A stretch of 64,000 nucleotides of DNA from Ashinkailepas kermadecensis (Eukaryota; Arthropoda; Thecostraca; Neolepadidae), in the NCBI GenBank assembly GCA_034440615.1, contig JAOTOM010004955.1:356001-420000 (forward strand), read 5' to 3'. The position numbers were made by a program, and so were the translations under genes. The first letter of the stretch is position 1; every line of letters begins with the position of its first letter. The notes under the pieces were generated by a model, which made no database searches, had not been told where the DNA came from, and saw only the letters and a list, made by a program, of their open reading frames with translations. Below, in pieces: positions 35,826 to 46,983 of the stretch.

Positions 35826-36135
35826 TTCATGGTGGGGGCACTCGTCTGGTCGGGCGTCATTTCCTCAGAGGGGTGCCCTTGCAAAAATCCCTGGCAGGGT
35901 CTCTTCAACTGAAAATTCGTTGAGCGGGAAGAGGGCCGCACTAGAGCATACCGAAGCGTACCACAGTGTCCTCTCAAGATGGTGCGGTGCCTTTTCCACT
36001 CAGGGAGCACCTCTTCCTTTGATGGGGCTTTGGCTGAGAAATCCGTTGAGCGGGACAAGGAGTACACCCAAGCCTCCGCGGAGAGGCGCTTTTGCACGGT
36101 CAGAGGGACATCTCTTCTCCGTGGGCATGCATGCC
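35826..36135 (+). mobile_element. Fragment related to hAT-like element interior
   Basis: Similar in word order to 18640-18880 and 28610-28850 of the two hAT-like copies: CATGG.GGGGGCACT.GTCTGG, CGCCATTT-like, CTGAAAATTCG.TGAGCGGG, GGGGCTTTGGCTGAGAAAT, GTACAC..AA. It is more diverged, and neither terminus is visible, so it is an internal relic of the same or a sister family. Confidence 0.5.
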
Positions 36136-36255
36136 ACCAGTGTCCCCTCTCTGTATTCGTCTCTGGACAGCACCCAAAGCCAAGTTATCACCGGGGCCGA
36201 TCGCCACTGGAGCGATCCGCGGACACGGCACGTGTCATCTGCGGACACGGACACA

Positions 36256-36325
36256 TACATCCGCGGACACGTGTCGCGTCGACGTGTCGATACATCCGCG
36301 GACACGTGTCGCGTCGACGTGTCGA
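36256..36325 (+). repeat. 35-bp tandem duplication
   Basis: Two copies starting TACATCCGCGGACACGTGTC at 36256 and 36291; each holds overlapping palindromes GACACGTGTC and GTCGAC. Confidence 0.9.
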
Positions 36326-36400
36326 TGTTTTGACTGTGCCGGGCGGCTGGTCGGCCTGGTGTTGACTCGTGCCCGTCTGTTCCCAGCACCAGCCGTGTGC

Positions 36401-36444
36401 CCATGGCAACAGGCGGCTGGCTCTCGGAGCGTGACAAACACGTC
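36401..36444 (+). repeat. Direct repeat bracketing the 35-bp array, left
   Basis: CCATGGCAACAGGCGGCTGG then GGAGCGTGACAAACACGTC. A diverged copy lies at 38037-38082 on the far side of the array. Confidence 0.75.
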
Positions 36445-37945
36445 ACCCTGCCAGTGTCACGCCGCCGTTTCGACACGTCATCCTGCCAGTGTCACGCCGC
36501 CGTTTCGACACGTCATCCTGCCAGTGTCGCGCCGCCGTTTCGACACGTCACCCTGCCAGTGTCACGCCGCCGTTTCGACACGTCATCCTGCCAGTGTCAC
36601 GCCGCCGTTTCGACACGTCATCCTGCCAGTGTCACGCCGCCGTTTCGACACGTCACCCTGCCAGTGTCACGCCGCCGTTTCGACACGTCATCCTGCCAGT
36701 GTCACGCCGCCGTTTCGACACGTCACCCTGCCAGTGTCGCGCCGCCGTTTCGACACGTCATCCTGCCCGTGTCGCGCCGCTGTTTCGATACGTCGCCAAG
36801 CCAGTGTCGCGCTGCTGTTCCAACACGTCACCTGTCAGTGTCGCGCCGCTATTTCGACACGTCACCAGCCAATGTCGCGCCGCTGTTTCGATACGTCACC
36901 CAGCCAGTGTCGCGCCGCTGTTTCAACACGTCACCTGTCAGTGTCGCGCCGCTATTTCGACACGTCACCAGCCAGTGTCGCGCCGCTGTTTCGATACGTC
37001 ACCCAGCCAGTGTCACGCCGCTGTTTCGACACTTCACCCTGGCAGTGTCGCGTCGCTGTTTCAACACATCACCCTGCCAGTGTCGCGCCGCTATTTTGAC
37101 ACGTCACCATGCCAGTGTCGCGCCGCTATTTTGACACGTCACCATGCCAGTGTCGCGCCGCTGTTTCAACGTCACCCTGCCAGTGTCGCGCTGCTGTTTC
37201 GACACGTCACCTGACAGTGTCGCGCCGCTGTTTCAACGTCACCCTGCCAGTGTCGCGCTGCTGTTTCGACATGTCACCCTGCCAGTGTCGCGCCGCTGTT
37301 TCGACACGTCACCTGACAGTGTCGCGCCGTTGTTTTAACGTCACCCTCCCAGTGTCGCGCTGCTGTTTCGACACGTCACCTGACAGTGTCGCGCCGCTGT
37401 TTCAACGTCACCCTGCCAGTGTCGCGCTGCTGTTTCGACACGTCACCTGACAGTGTCGCGCCGCTGTTTCAACGTCACCCTGCCAGTGTCGCGCTGCTGT
37501 TTCGACATGCCACCTGGCCAGTGTCGCGCCGCTGTTTCAACGTCACCCTGCCAGTGTCGCGCCGCTGTTTCAACGTCACCCTGCCAGTGTCGCGCCGCTA
37601 TTTTGACACGTCACCATGCCAGTGTCGCGCCGCTGTTTCAACGTCACCCTGCCAGTGTCGCGCTGCTGTTTCGACACGTCACCCTGCCATTGTCGCGCCG
37701 TTGTTTTAACGTCACCCTGCCAGTGTCGCGCTGCTGTTTCGACACGCCACTGCCAGTGTCGCGCCGCTGTTTCGACACGTCACCTGACAGTGTCGCGCCG
37801 CTGTTTCAGCACGTTACCGTGGCAGTGTCGCGTCGCTGTTTCGACACGTCACCCTACCAGTGTCGCGTCGCTGTTTCGACACGTCACCCTGTCAGTGTCG
37901 AGCTGCTGTTTCGACCGCTGTCTCGACAGTGTCGCGCCGCGCCAG
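36438..37945 (+). repeat. 31-36-bp satellite-like array, about 45 copies
   Basis: The core GCCAGTGTCRCGCCGCYGTTTC plus variable ACACGTCACCCT (core split here by ambiguity codes) recurs across 1.5 kb. The first ten units are uniform 35-mers with CACGCCGCCG; later units are more varied in sequence and length, with CGCGCCGCTG and lengths of 31-36 bp. Plus frames of up to 335 codons (Val-Ser-Arg-Arg/Cys-Phe-Asp) are read-through with frequent frame changes, not proteins. Confidence 0.95.
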
Positions 37946-38036
37946 AGCGGCGGGCCGCCAGAGCCGGGGCTGACCTGTGATAGTGCGACATGTGGTCGAC
38001 TGCTCGTGCCAGATACACACCGCCGCCGGGTGGTGT

Positions 38037-38082
38037 CCATGGTAACAGGCGGTTCGCTTCCGGAACGTGGGACAAACACGTC
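38037..38082 (+). repeat. Direct repeat bracketing the 35-bp array, right
   Basis: CCATGGTAACAGGCGGTTCG then GGAACGTGGGACAAACACGTC-like, matching 36401-36444 with a few changes. Confidence 0.75.
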
Positions 38083-38583
38083 GGCCTGTTTACGTACGCC
38101 GCAGTTGACGCTAAGGATCGAAAAACTGCACAACGACACCGAGAGTTAAAAGCCAACACCGATTGGAGATCTGGTGCACATGTTGTTTGTCGACGAAACA
38201 GATCACAACAAAATGTTGTTAACGTTAGAAGGGCTTTTGAAGAGGATGGCAGGAAGTGCAGATTTGCACAAAATATGTCCGAGCACATGCAAGTCAACTT
38301 ACTCTGCTTCAGAATAAATATATTACTAGAAACCTATCCACGTGATCGGAAGGTGCGCAATGCGCATGCAAGGGGAGAGAGGCTAATGCAGATACCTGCA
38401 AACAAAGCTGTTCGTTAAATTATTCAAACTGGTATGTCCGCATCCGTCATTACGCTTCAAATGAAAGTAACAGCACCGGAAATTGTATTTAATCATATAG
38501 CTTTATTGAGGAACCTTCTGGTAGCGCCAGTCCACTTCGAGGGCTAAACTTTTACATTAACATCACTGGCGCTGCCATTATCC
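38083..38583. other. No gene recognised
   Basis: The frame at 37990-38418 (plus) begins in repeat-derived sequence and has no recognisable domain. Confidence 0.45.
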
Positions 38584-39660
38584 TGTGTTTTGTTAGTTCA
38601 ATGGACATCCAGGATTGACTCAGAATGTCTAATGTTTGCTGATGACGTCAACATTTTTAGGAGGGTAGCGTCTGTGGACGACGCGACCCGCCTGCAGAGG
38701 GATATTGATTCCCTCTGCAAGTGGTCCGCAGACTGGATGCTAGCCTTGAACCCTCAGAAATGTAGGTCGTTCACAATGACTCTCCGTCGTACTCATGTGC
38801 GCTTCGAATATAAGGTACACGATACAACGCTGCAGCGTGAGACTGTGATGCGAGACCTGGGTGTGTACCTGGACAGGAAATTGACATTCGCACAGCATGT
38901 GGAAAAAAACTGTGTCATCTGCAAACTGAGCTCTCGGACTGTTTATTATATCAATGCAAGCAGGGGCTCCTGGCAGCAAATTCTCGAAAATTGCTCTGCT
39001 GGCGGCATATAACGCGAACATTAGGTCTCGCCTTGAATATTGCTCCGTAATCTGGGCAGGCGCAGCCACAACACATCTGACCAGGATTGATAGGGTAGAA
39101 CATACATTTTTAATGTGGCTAGCTCAACACTGTAGTGCCACACCTCGACCTGGTATCTCTGCAATATCAGGACCTTTTTCGCTTTTATAACATGACGTTT
39201 GTGTCCACTCGTCGCGTACAGTCCGACATCATGTTCTTACGAAACGTTTTGTAGTAGGACGGACTCATCAGTGTTATTGTAGAACTTTGGATTATGTGTC
39301 CCGGTCAAGAGAAATAGGCAACCTGTTTTATTTCAGGTACCGTATGCACGTGTAGAAACCATTAGGTGTGGCTTATTTAGCAGATTATTAAGAGAAACGA
39401 ACACATTTTTAGCGATGACACCAAGTGCGGACATATTCACGAACCCGCTGAATGCATTTAAGACGCAGGCGGTTAGATACTGTGCGTCACACTCTCACAT
39501 CTGAGTCGAGTAGCCATCGGGCATCGATGCAGTTTTAACAGCCTGTTTGAACTAAAAACTTCCCCCCTTTTCTGTTTACGCTTTTTAGCTAACGACTTCT
39601 CCTGTAAAGGGCACAATATGCTGTTGAAGATTGTGGACAATAAACAAAAAAAAAATAAAC
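38584..39660 (+). mobile_element. 5'-truncated LINE tail (RT C-terminal half)
   Basis: Starts just before the RT active site (LMFADDVNIF at about 38630) and continues through CKWSADWMLALNPQKCRSF, VMRDLGVYLDRKLTFAQHVE, then after a frame change SRLEYCSVIWAGAATTHLTR and HTFLMWLAQH to about 39130. The terminal part is broken by many stops. It ends in GTGGACAATAAAC followed by nine A residues near 39650, as expected for a poly(A) tail. The clade is uncertain (Jockey- or Rex-like); it is distinct from the CR1 and I-like copies in the window. Confidence 0.75.
38608..39190 (+). pseudogene. LINE reverse-transcriptase fragment
   Basis: One frame from about 38590 to 39012 carries FADD, the catalytic Asp pair of RT. 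The continuation is in another frame at 38954-39190 (AAYNANIRSRLEYCS, a common LINE thumb motif), so there is a frameshift near 38960. Endonuclease and the first half of the RT are missing through 5' truncation. Confidence 0.8.
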
Positions 39661-41140
39661 GAAATAGACCTATGATTTCGTAATCTTAGCTTCATTAGCA
39701 CTAAAGCAAAATATAATTCCGAACACTAATGAGATTTTTTTATTTAAAAAAAACTCTTCATCTAGTTCCACAACCAAATTGATCGTTTTTTTCTTGAAAA
39801 CTAGCTAACTGTATGAAGATACACAAGATGTGTGTAAAAATGAATACAGTGAAATATCGTCGCATTACACCTGAACATAAAGTTGGCAGCGTGTCTGCCA
39901 AATGGCAATAGAGATATCCATTGAAAGCATAGCATGAAATGATGACATTTTAAGGTCCAATGATCCGGAGCATGGATTCGGAAATCACCATCAACAAAAC
40001 GAAGAGGCAAGTAGTGTTACAAATATATATCTTGAATGCCTTTGCATTGATTATTCGTTTTTTATCATTGAAGGTCTCGGAAATCCCCATCACCAAAGCG
40101 AGCAGGCAACGTAAATATATGAAACGCTGCCAGATGTCAAGACGAGCGAAGTGCATTCAAAGTCGACGCAGTCAAAGATAAATCAAGCACTGTCTTCGAA
40201 CGCGATGATGAACGCCATGGAACTGCATTGGAAATGTAAGCTCAAGCAGGGTATGAATGCCTAAAGTAGAAACTACATGTGAAGTTGATAGGCGCAAGAA
40301 GTCCGGAAGAATAACTAGTAGAGTAATGTCGTGAGGTACTAGGCACTTCGGTACATACCTACTTCCATACCTTCAACCAACTGTGCTTCATTGAGAAGTG
40401 TGCCACTTCCTAGCAAGGCGTCTGAATGAGCACGGTGACGCATTTGCGTGTCCATCCCACTAAACTGAACCACACTACCAACAGGAAGTTGATGTAGGTA
40501 TATTTTCCATGCCTTAAATGAAATGGTCGTAAGTCTGGCATAACAAATTTGTGTTCTATTGCATAAAGCCTGGTAGCATCGACCTATAAATAGCTAGACC
40601 GGCGACTATCATGGCGCGGGCGCCTCACGCCCGTTGCCGACTGGCGATGGTGGCGCCACCATACCTACAGGGGCATGTACTACCAAAAACGCCCCTCTGG
40701 ACATAGCTATTTAACACGTTCGAGCGCAAAATCAGGGCCAGATCTAGTGGGAAGGACACGAGGTTTTGACGAACCTTGCGAAAGCGGGTATCTGACAATG
40801 GTGTCGATTAATTTCTTTAGCCCGGAGCGTCGGGCCCAGACCCCGTAATGTTGGCTCAGTCAGCAGCCTCCCATGTTTTCACATAACATGGGTGATGGGA
40901 TACGACGTGCGCGAGACCCTCTCTGACCTCCTTCCCGAACCATGGCCAGAGATCCAACGCGGGGTGTCCTGGGGACATCGCTGGAGATCACAGCTGGCCG
41001 TGGTCCGAATCCCCCTGATTTGGTACCATGGTTGTTAATTAGTGTAATTGGTTGGGGGGGGCAAAGGATCTTTTTGGTGGCCGAAGCTTCCCCGAAAGCC
41101 ATTTGTATCTAACTTACGCCCCTATGCTAAATGGTTAATA
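39661..41140. other. No gene recognised
   Basis: AT-rich up to about 40600, then GC-rich. The stretch 40610-41140 may be 5' UTR of the I-like LINE, but I cannot place its start. At 41107-41134 the minus strand reads CATAGGGGCGTAAGTTAG, which resembles a hAT terminus; no partner end was found. Confidence 0.4.
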
Positions 41141-41144
41141 TTTA

Positions 41145-42122
41145 GTATGCTTGGAGCTCAGGTCGGAGGGGGTGACCCACGTCCGACGCATCACTTCCTT
41201 TAAAGACGGCCAGAAACGTGATACGAGCCTCCTTGTCATCTTTCAATTCTACCACTCTTCCCAAGACCCTCCTCGCCGGCTACATCTGATATCAAGTCCG
41301 TGTCTTTATTCCCAATCCTCTCCGCTTTTTTAATTGCCAGCGCTTCGGCCATGGCAGTAAAACTTGTCGCCAACCAGCCCGCTACCCCAAGTGCGGCGAA
41401 CCACCCCATCCTGATTCCACCTGCTCCAAGCCTGCCCACTGCCTCAACTGTAACACATCCGACCACATGACCACATCACCCCTATGTCCAGTTTGGCGCA
41501 AAGAGAAGGAGGTCTGCGCAGTCAAAGCCACGACCGGGGTGTCCTACCCCAGGCCCGGCGGTCTGTCGAGGCCACCTCCCCCTTCACCAAAACGTACGCA
41601 CAAGCGACCAGCATTGCTCCCCCCACCCCACGCGTCAACACCACTTCTACTTCGATGCAAACCGACATCATTCCCGGGTTAGCTCCACTTAAAAAACTCA
41701 CACCCATGACCACACCGACACAAAACACCGTGGCTGCCAACACAAAGACCACTCCGGCTCCACACACTCAGGCAAATTCCACAAGGAATGCCAGACCACG
41801 CAGCCATTCGGCTGCTGGGGAAATGCGTGCCACTTCGGTGGGCCGCCGATCAAGCCCGACGCGTCCAGTGCCGGCCGGCGGCCACGTGACCCGACCGACA
41901 CATTCCAGCGGGTGGGCATCCCCGTGGCAGTCGCCGGCCGCCGTGACCTTGCCAAGGTCACCGGTCGGTCGGACGGCTCGGCCGGGCCAACCGTCGCCGT
42001 CCGCACCCAACCCACATGCCCGCCTGAGCTGCAATCTTGGATACGCCATGCACCGAAAGGTGCCGACGAACATTAATACTTCATATCCCAATGTCAGCAT
42101 TCTTACAATGGAATTGCCGTAG
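41145..42122 (+). pseudogene. I-like LINE ORF1 (nucleic-acid-binding, zinc knuckles)
   Basis: ORF1 proteins of this group coat the element RNA and chaperone strand transfer. The early part shows EGVTHVRRITSFKDGQ (about 41165-41215), typical of the region before the knuckles. CCHC-type knuckles follow at about 41338-41470: CQRFGHGSKTCR, YPKCGEPPHPDSTC and HCLNCNTSDHMTTSPLC, then PVWRKEKEV. After a frame change near 41545 comes SYPQARRSVEA, another family landmark, and a Pro/Thr/Ser-rich tail ending at 42122. At least two frameshifts break it. Its end overlaps the start of ORF2 by about 30 bp, a common LINE arrangement. Confidence 0.8.
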
Positions 42123-42770
42123 CTTAATCTCCAGATGGGCCGAAATGAAAGCATTTTTCAGTATTCTCACACCTATTCTCATCGCACTCCAAGAAACATG
42201 GTTTTTGCCTACAGATACATATAACTTCAATCTTTTCAATTACTCGCTGTACCGCCACGACGAGGTCCGTGGACCACATCGCAGTGGTGGTAGAGCACTT
42301 TACATCAACAATGATTTTACACATACACAAATTACACTTAATTCGCCTTTACAAGCAGTAGCTTGTAATTTACGTTTGCATGGTAGGAATATAGATGTAT
42401 GCTCCATTTATATTCCATCACACACCGACAACACACATTTTTTGACACGATTAAAAAACCTTATAGCACATTTCAAGAAACCATTCATATTACTCGGAGA
42501 CTTTAATGCACATAGTCCAGCCTGGAATCAAGCACGTACACATAGAGACACTCGAGGCCGCAGCATTGAACACATTTTAGACCGACATAATTTAGTACTA
42601 CTTAACACCGGAGAACCAACTTTTTTCATCTTGAACATAATACAAAAACAGCTATTGATTTATCAATATGCTCTCCGACTCTAGCCAATGATTTTGACTG
42701 GACCATTGACACCGACATTCACGACAGGGACCACTACCCCATCAAATTTACACCCACATTTTCAAGTGCG
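42091..42770 (+). pseudogene. I-like LINE ORF2, apurinic-type endonuclease domain
   Basis: Nicks the target DNA to prime reverse transcription. The ATG at 42091 opens MSAFLQWNCRSL, the usual start of this domain. Catalytic blocks seen: QWNCRS (Asn), LIALQETW (Glu, about 42185), ILLGDFNAHSPAW (Asp/Asn, about 42495) and, after a frame change at the T-run near 42623, DRDHYPI (the Asp-His block, about 42730). Another frame change lies at the A-run near 42900, before the linker to the RT. All catalytic residues are present but not in one frame. Confidence 0.85.
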
Positions 42771-42779
42771 ACCGATACC

Positions 42780-44690
42780 ACACCCAGTTTTATCCCCCGC
42801 TGGAAAATTTCGAAGGCCGATTGGACGACATTTCCTGAACTTTCACATATTCCATACAACCCCAACATTTCTCCCGTCGAAAACATCAACCAAATCACAA
42901 AAAAAAACACTTTTTGAAGCAGCTTCTACCGCTATTCCACTCACAAAACCTTTCACAAAAAGAACACCAGTACCTTGGTGGTGTTCCGAAGTACCACAAG
43001 CCATCGCAGTTAGAAAACGAGCATTTAGAAAATATATTAGACATCCCGATTCACACAATTTATTTCATCGAAACCAGGAACGAGCTCGAACCCGCCGCAT
43101 CATTCGCGATGCTAGGCGCCGTTCATGGTCTTCATATTTGCAACACACCTCTCAAACACCTCTAAGCAAAATATGGCAGTTAATCCGCCGGTTGTCTGGA
43201 CGCACCCCATGTAAATCATTCCCGGCCCTCAAAATCCCAGATACCACCATTACAGACCCACAAACAATAGTAAATACAATAGCGGACACCATGGCCCACA
43301 ATAGCTCTGATAACTACAAACCGGAATTCGTACAAAATGCACAACACACATTTCACACCGATTTTACACAATTCGATTCTGACAACACTGAAACATACAA
43401 TGCTCCTTTTCAAATTTCAGAACTAGATGCTGCAATTTCCTCCGACGGTAATACTTCTGTAGGTCCCGACAAATTGCATTATTCTTTTTTCAGACATTTA
43501 TCCGACGACACGAAACATTGCATCTTGCCAACATTTAATTAATTATGGTCAGGTCATATTTTCCCCGAATCCTGGAGGGAAGCCCTCATCATTCCTATAC
43601 TTAAACCCGACAAAAATCACAGCAACCCCAACAATTTTCGACCCATCGCTCTCACCAGTTGTCTAGGAAATCTTTTGGATCGTATGATCGTAAAAAGACT
43701 GACCTGGTACCTAGAAACAAATTCTCTTTTATCTCCAATTCAATGCGACTTTCGTCATGGACACAGCACAATAGATCATCTCATTCGATTAGAAACGGAC
43801 ATCCGCCTTGGTTATAAAAAAACATGAACACACCATCGCAGTTTGTTTTAGACATTAGCAAAGCATATGATATGGCATACAAACCCACATTAATTTCCAG
43901 ACTTTTCACATCGGCGTCAAAGGGAATTTAGCTCATTATTTGATAGGATTTTTGTCTGGTTCCCGTTATTTTCATATCCGGTGCCGGCCAGCGATTTCCT
44001 AGTTACATTTCATGAATAACGGATTACCACAGGGAAGCTGTATATCACCAGTTTTATTTAACATCATCATTAACGATATTTTCGCCGACATGCCACCTAG
44101 GTTATCAGTCTCCCTTTTTGCCGATGGCAGCGCTATTTGGTGCACAGATAAAAATGAAAAGCATTGCTTAATTAGACTCCAAAACGCACTTGACCGGGTA
44201 TACCAATGGTCTCTCAAATACGGTTTCACATTTTCGGCTCCAAAATCTGCCACCATGATATTTAGCATATCACCTCCAAGCCCACATCCAGAAACACCGC
44301 TTCACCTCGGAAACACTAACATACCTTTTGTAAATTCTTTTAAATTTCTTGGTATTATTTTTGATCGTAGGCTTTCCATGCATCAACACATCAAATACGT
44401 CCAGACCAAATGTTTTCACCGACTCAATTTATTTCGCTGCATTACGTCTTCATCATTCGGATCCGATCGTCATACTCTTTTGCAACTGTACAAATCCTTG
44501 GTTCTTCCCATTATAGAATATGGTCGGTAGTTTACGCAGGTGGCAGTACCTCCGCTTATAAAATTTTGGACACCTTACAAAATAAATGTATCCGCATAGC
44601 ACTCGGTGCAATAACCACATCTCCCATCACTTATCTACAAACCGAATCAGGAACCGCACCATTAGGTCTCCGAAGAATGGAATAAACACT
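42780..44690 (+). pseudogene. I-like LINE ORF2, reverse transcriptase domain
   Basis: Linker PVPWWCSEVPQAIAVRKRAF, then RT blocks: SVGPDKLHYSFFRHL (about 43455), a nonsense TAA at about 43540 where the frame continues LWSGHIFPESWREALIIPI and NNFRPIALTSCLGNLLDRM, DFRHGHSTIDHLI (about 43750), LDISKAYD (first catalytic Asp, about 43850, another frame), NNGLPQGSCISPVLFNI (about 44020), and VSLFADGSAIW (about 44115). The second catalytic motif reads FADG instead of FADD, so the RT would be dead even if the frame were restored. The thumb region KFLGIIFDRRLSMHQHIKY follows. Confidence 0.9.
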
Positions 44691-44879
44691 TAGGTATGCC
44701 GCAAAAATTATATTTAGAGAACACCACCTGACACACGCATCTTTACAAATTCTCCCAATCTACACCACGAATATTTAGGTCCCGCCGAAAAACGAACCGG
44801 TTTTACCATAGCTTCACGAATCAAAACATTCTCTACACAACTCCAATACAATATTCCACATATTACTGCTCTTCCTCCT

Positions 44880-45167
44880 CCAACTACACCACCGTGGAAA
44901 ATGACCGAACGACATATTTTTATCTCACCAATACTCCAAAATCACAACTTTGTCCAGAATACGTCAAACAAGAATTCCACCAGTTTCGTTCCCATTATCG
45001 CCATATTCCTTTTGTTTTCATCGACGGATCTAAAGACGCAAATTACACAGGAAATGCCATTGTTTCTGGCACATACACAAAACAGCATCGCTTGCCAAAC
45101 GGGACCTCCATTTTCATCGCCGAATTGCACGCCATTCTCACTGCCCTTCGCTATGTCCGCAAACGTT
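44880..45167 (+). pseudogene. I-like LINE RNase H domain, N-terminal part
   Basis: PFVFIDGSKD (first catalytic Asp, about 45020) and SIFIAELHAILTALRY (catalytic Glu, about 45110-45150) run straight into the inserted transposon at 45168. The remainder resumes at 46984. Confidence 0.85.
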
Positions 45168-45429
45168 CAATGGGGTCTGAAAGTTGATAAAGATGTAGAT
45201 GGCGCTGAGAGTCAATGGTCACCCAGCCTTCTTTGGCGAACCTAAAGCGCTATGTTTTGTGGGTTAGGGAGGGCAGAATCTTTATATTTCAAAAAGCCTA
45301 TTGTACATTTTGTAAGCAGCGTATGTTGTTTGCGCGTATTTAATTATGTTGAATGTACTTCAGACACGTCTAGTTTGCTGGAATATTTACCATTAGTGCG
45401 CTAGAAATTAGGAGAAGCAAGCGAGAAGT

Positions 45430-45498
45430 ATGGGTGTATGTGCGGTTCCCGGCTGCCATAAACATGATCCATCTATCAGGTTTCCAGCAGACTGCAAG
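45430..45498 (+). CDS. THAP-domain first exon (partial, transposase-derived)
   Basis: 23 codons open with ATG: MGVCAVPGCHK then HDPSIRFPADCK. This matches the start of a THAP zinc finger (C-x2-4-C near the N-terminus, then a short stretch to F-P), a C2CH DNA-binding fold used by P-element transposases and THAP proteins. The exon ends AAG|GTAAGA, a near-ideal splice donor at 45499. The rest of the domain (W, P, C-x2-H, AVPTIF box) should lie on a downstream exon, but I did not find it before the next element at 45842 or beyond. It is therefore either a remnant retained by internal deletion or an exon with an unrecognised partner. Confidence 0.6.
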
Positions 45499-45833
45499 GT
45501 AAGAAGGCAGAAAATTGATTTGAAAAACAACTATTGTTTGACTGCCTTTCTGTAAAAGACGTAGTGGGAACCATTTAGGAAAGCACTGGTAAGGTACCTA
45601 GGCACATTAGGTACCAAGGTAAGTACCTATCTATTGTCCAGACTGTAAAGTATGGCACAAGGTTCACTGGGGCACATCAGCCCACAGTGAAAATATGCAC
45701 CAATCCACACCAAGGGTGAGAACAAAGATAAGAAGAACTATAAGAGATAAGAACTATACAACAAAGATAAGAACTATAAGAAAAATGGATCCATGATAGG
45801 TAGGTACTACGCCTGTAGGAAAGCTGTGGAAAT

Positions 45834-45841
45834 GTAGGAAC
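45834..45841. repeat. 8-bp target site duplication, left (MITE)
   Basis: GTAGGAAC, identical to 46024-46031. Confidence 0.9.
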
Positions 45842-46023
45842 CAGGGTTGGCAAAATACCGGTAAAAACTAGTTTATGTCATGTCAGTGGCAGAAACCATG
45901 GCAGTATTTACCAGTATTTACCAGTATAAAGTGGTTAATACCAGTATAAATGAGTCAACACCACTGGTTTATACCGGTTTATACCAGTAAAAACCATCCT
46001 GTGGCAAAAACTGGTCAACCCTG
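45842..46023. mobile_element. 182-bp hAT-like MITE
   Basis: Terminal inverted repeats CAGGGTTGGCAAAATACCGG and, reverse-complemented from the right, CAGGGTTGACCAGTTTTTGC, with a perfect 8-bp duplication GTAGGAAC on both sides. The interior is a series of short ACCAGTATTTACCAGTATAAA-like words with inverted counterparts (GGTTTATACCGGTTTATACC), so the whole element can fold into a hairpin. It sits within the THAP-exon transposon, which sits within the I-like LINE. Confidence 0.9.
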
Positions 46024-46031
46024 GTAGGAAC
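46024..46031. repeat. 8-bp target site duplication, right (MITE)
   Basis: GTAGGAAC, identical to 45834-45841. Confidence 0.9.
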
Positions 46032-46983
46032 AGTTATCTAAGTAGGTTGAGGTATGGGGAAGCAATATTATATTAGCTTAAAGATTATTAAATGCATCCA
46101 CCAATATTATGCACATATTGTTTGTGAATGCATCATTAATTTATTGTAAAATTGTATTGCAACCCCTGCAAAAAAGGACTCAAAAAAGTTACCATAGTTA
46201 CCCTGGCCATGGTTGAGGTGGCCACAGCATATTCTCCACCCATGCTGCTTACCTTACCGTACCTTAAGTACCTATTGTCGGGTAAAAATCACGCCAAAAA
46301 GTTGGTCCTAATTATAACAAAACATTACCCTTTCCTTATCTCAGTCCTGTTGATTCAGATTAGAGTCGTTAGTAAAAAGAGAATAAGGAAAATCACCCAC
46401 ACAAACACACACACACAGATGCACATATCACATGCACCCATGCATACACAACACCCACACCCCACACTCACCCAACAAATCTCACCAAAAGCCAGCACAT
46501 GCATTTTTAACAGTAGGTGGGTAGAGATCTCTTACCTCTGGACCAGCTCTTCCTTCCTGCCCTTTGTGGATGCATGCCTTTCCCTTAATAAGCTTGAAAG
46601 TTGAGGTGTTGTGAAACTCCCATAAAAATCCCTATCACTATTCAAGTCCATAATTGCGCCTAGTAGCTACCACCGTAACGTGCAGTCAATAGCAAAGCAC
46701 TTGCCAGCTCAGACGCGTATGTTCTACCCAAGCTAGTGGCCAGAGTCCGATAATTGGCGAGTTCCTAGCACACTGTAACCCATGAACAACCTTTCTTCAA
46801 CAAAATATTTCCGAAATCCTTGGCCTAAATGACTTGCAACCCTAATAAAAGCCACATGCCAACACCGACTCCCGGCAACCCCACGCAAAATGCACAGCAA
46901 AGATGGCCGACGCCTCCTCGTCGGGTGACCATTGCGTACAGCGCCGCCCTGGTGGCCAAATCGTAGCTTTCAGACCCCATTTG

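Larger units (their letters stand above)
45168..46983 (+). mobile_element. Non-autonomous DNA transposon with a THAP exon (P-like)
   Basis: The insertion begins CAATGGGGTCTGAAAG and ends, reverse-complemented, CAAATGGGGTCTGAAAG. Similarity continues into the subterminal DNA (both sides share CAATGGTCACCC about 50-80 bp in). It splits the LINE RNase H domain cleanly: LHAILTALRY before, RNVVICSDSKSVLH after. It holds an ATG-led THAP half-domain with a splice donor at 45430-45498 but no recognisable transposase core. THAP at the transposase N-terminus is characteristic of P elements and some relatives. I could not find the 8-bp target duplication expected for P, so the superfamily stays tentative. 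Confidence 0.7.

Noticed and set aside
36092..37980. Repetitive plus-strand protein frames of 113-335 codons
   Set aside because: Read-through of the ~35-bp array with frame changes wherever unit length varies.
39225..39275. Second hammerhead-like motif (minus strand CTGATGAGTCCG near AAACG)
   Set aside because: It lies in decayed LINE coding sequence, the stem II partner and GAAA are not in the right place, so it is probably chance.
40860..41102. Minus-strand frame upstream of the I-like LINE
   Set aside because: Shadow frame in probable LINE 5' region; no recognised motif.
41107..41134. hAT terminus (minus strand CATAGGGGCGTAAGTTAG)
   Set aside because: No matching opposite end or 8-bp duplication was found within several kilobases.
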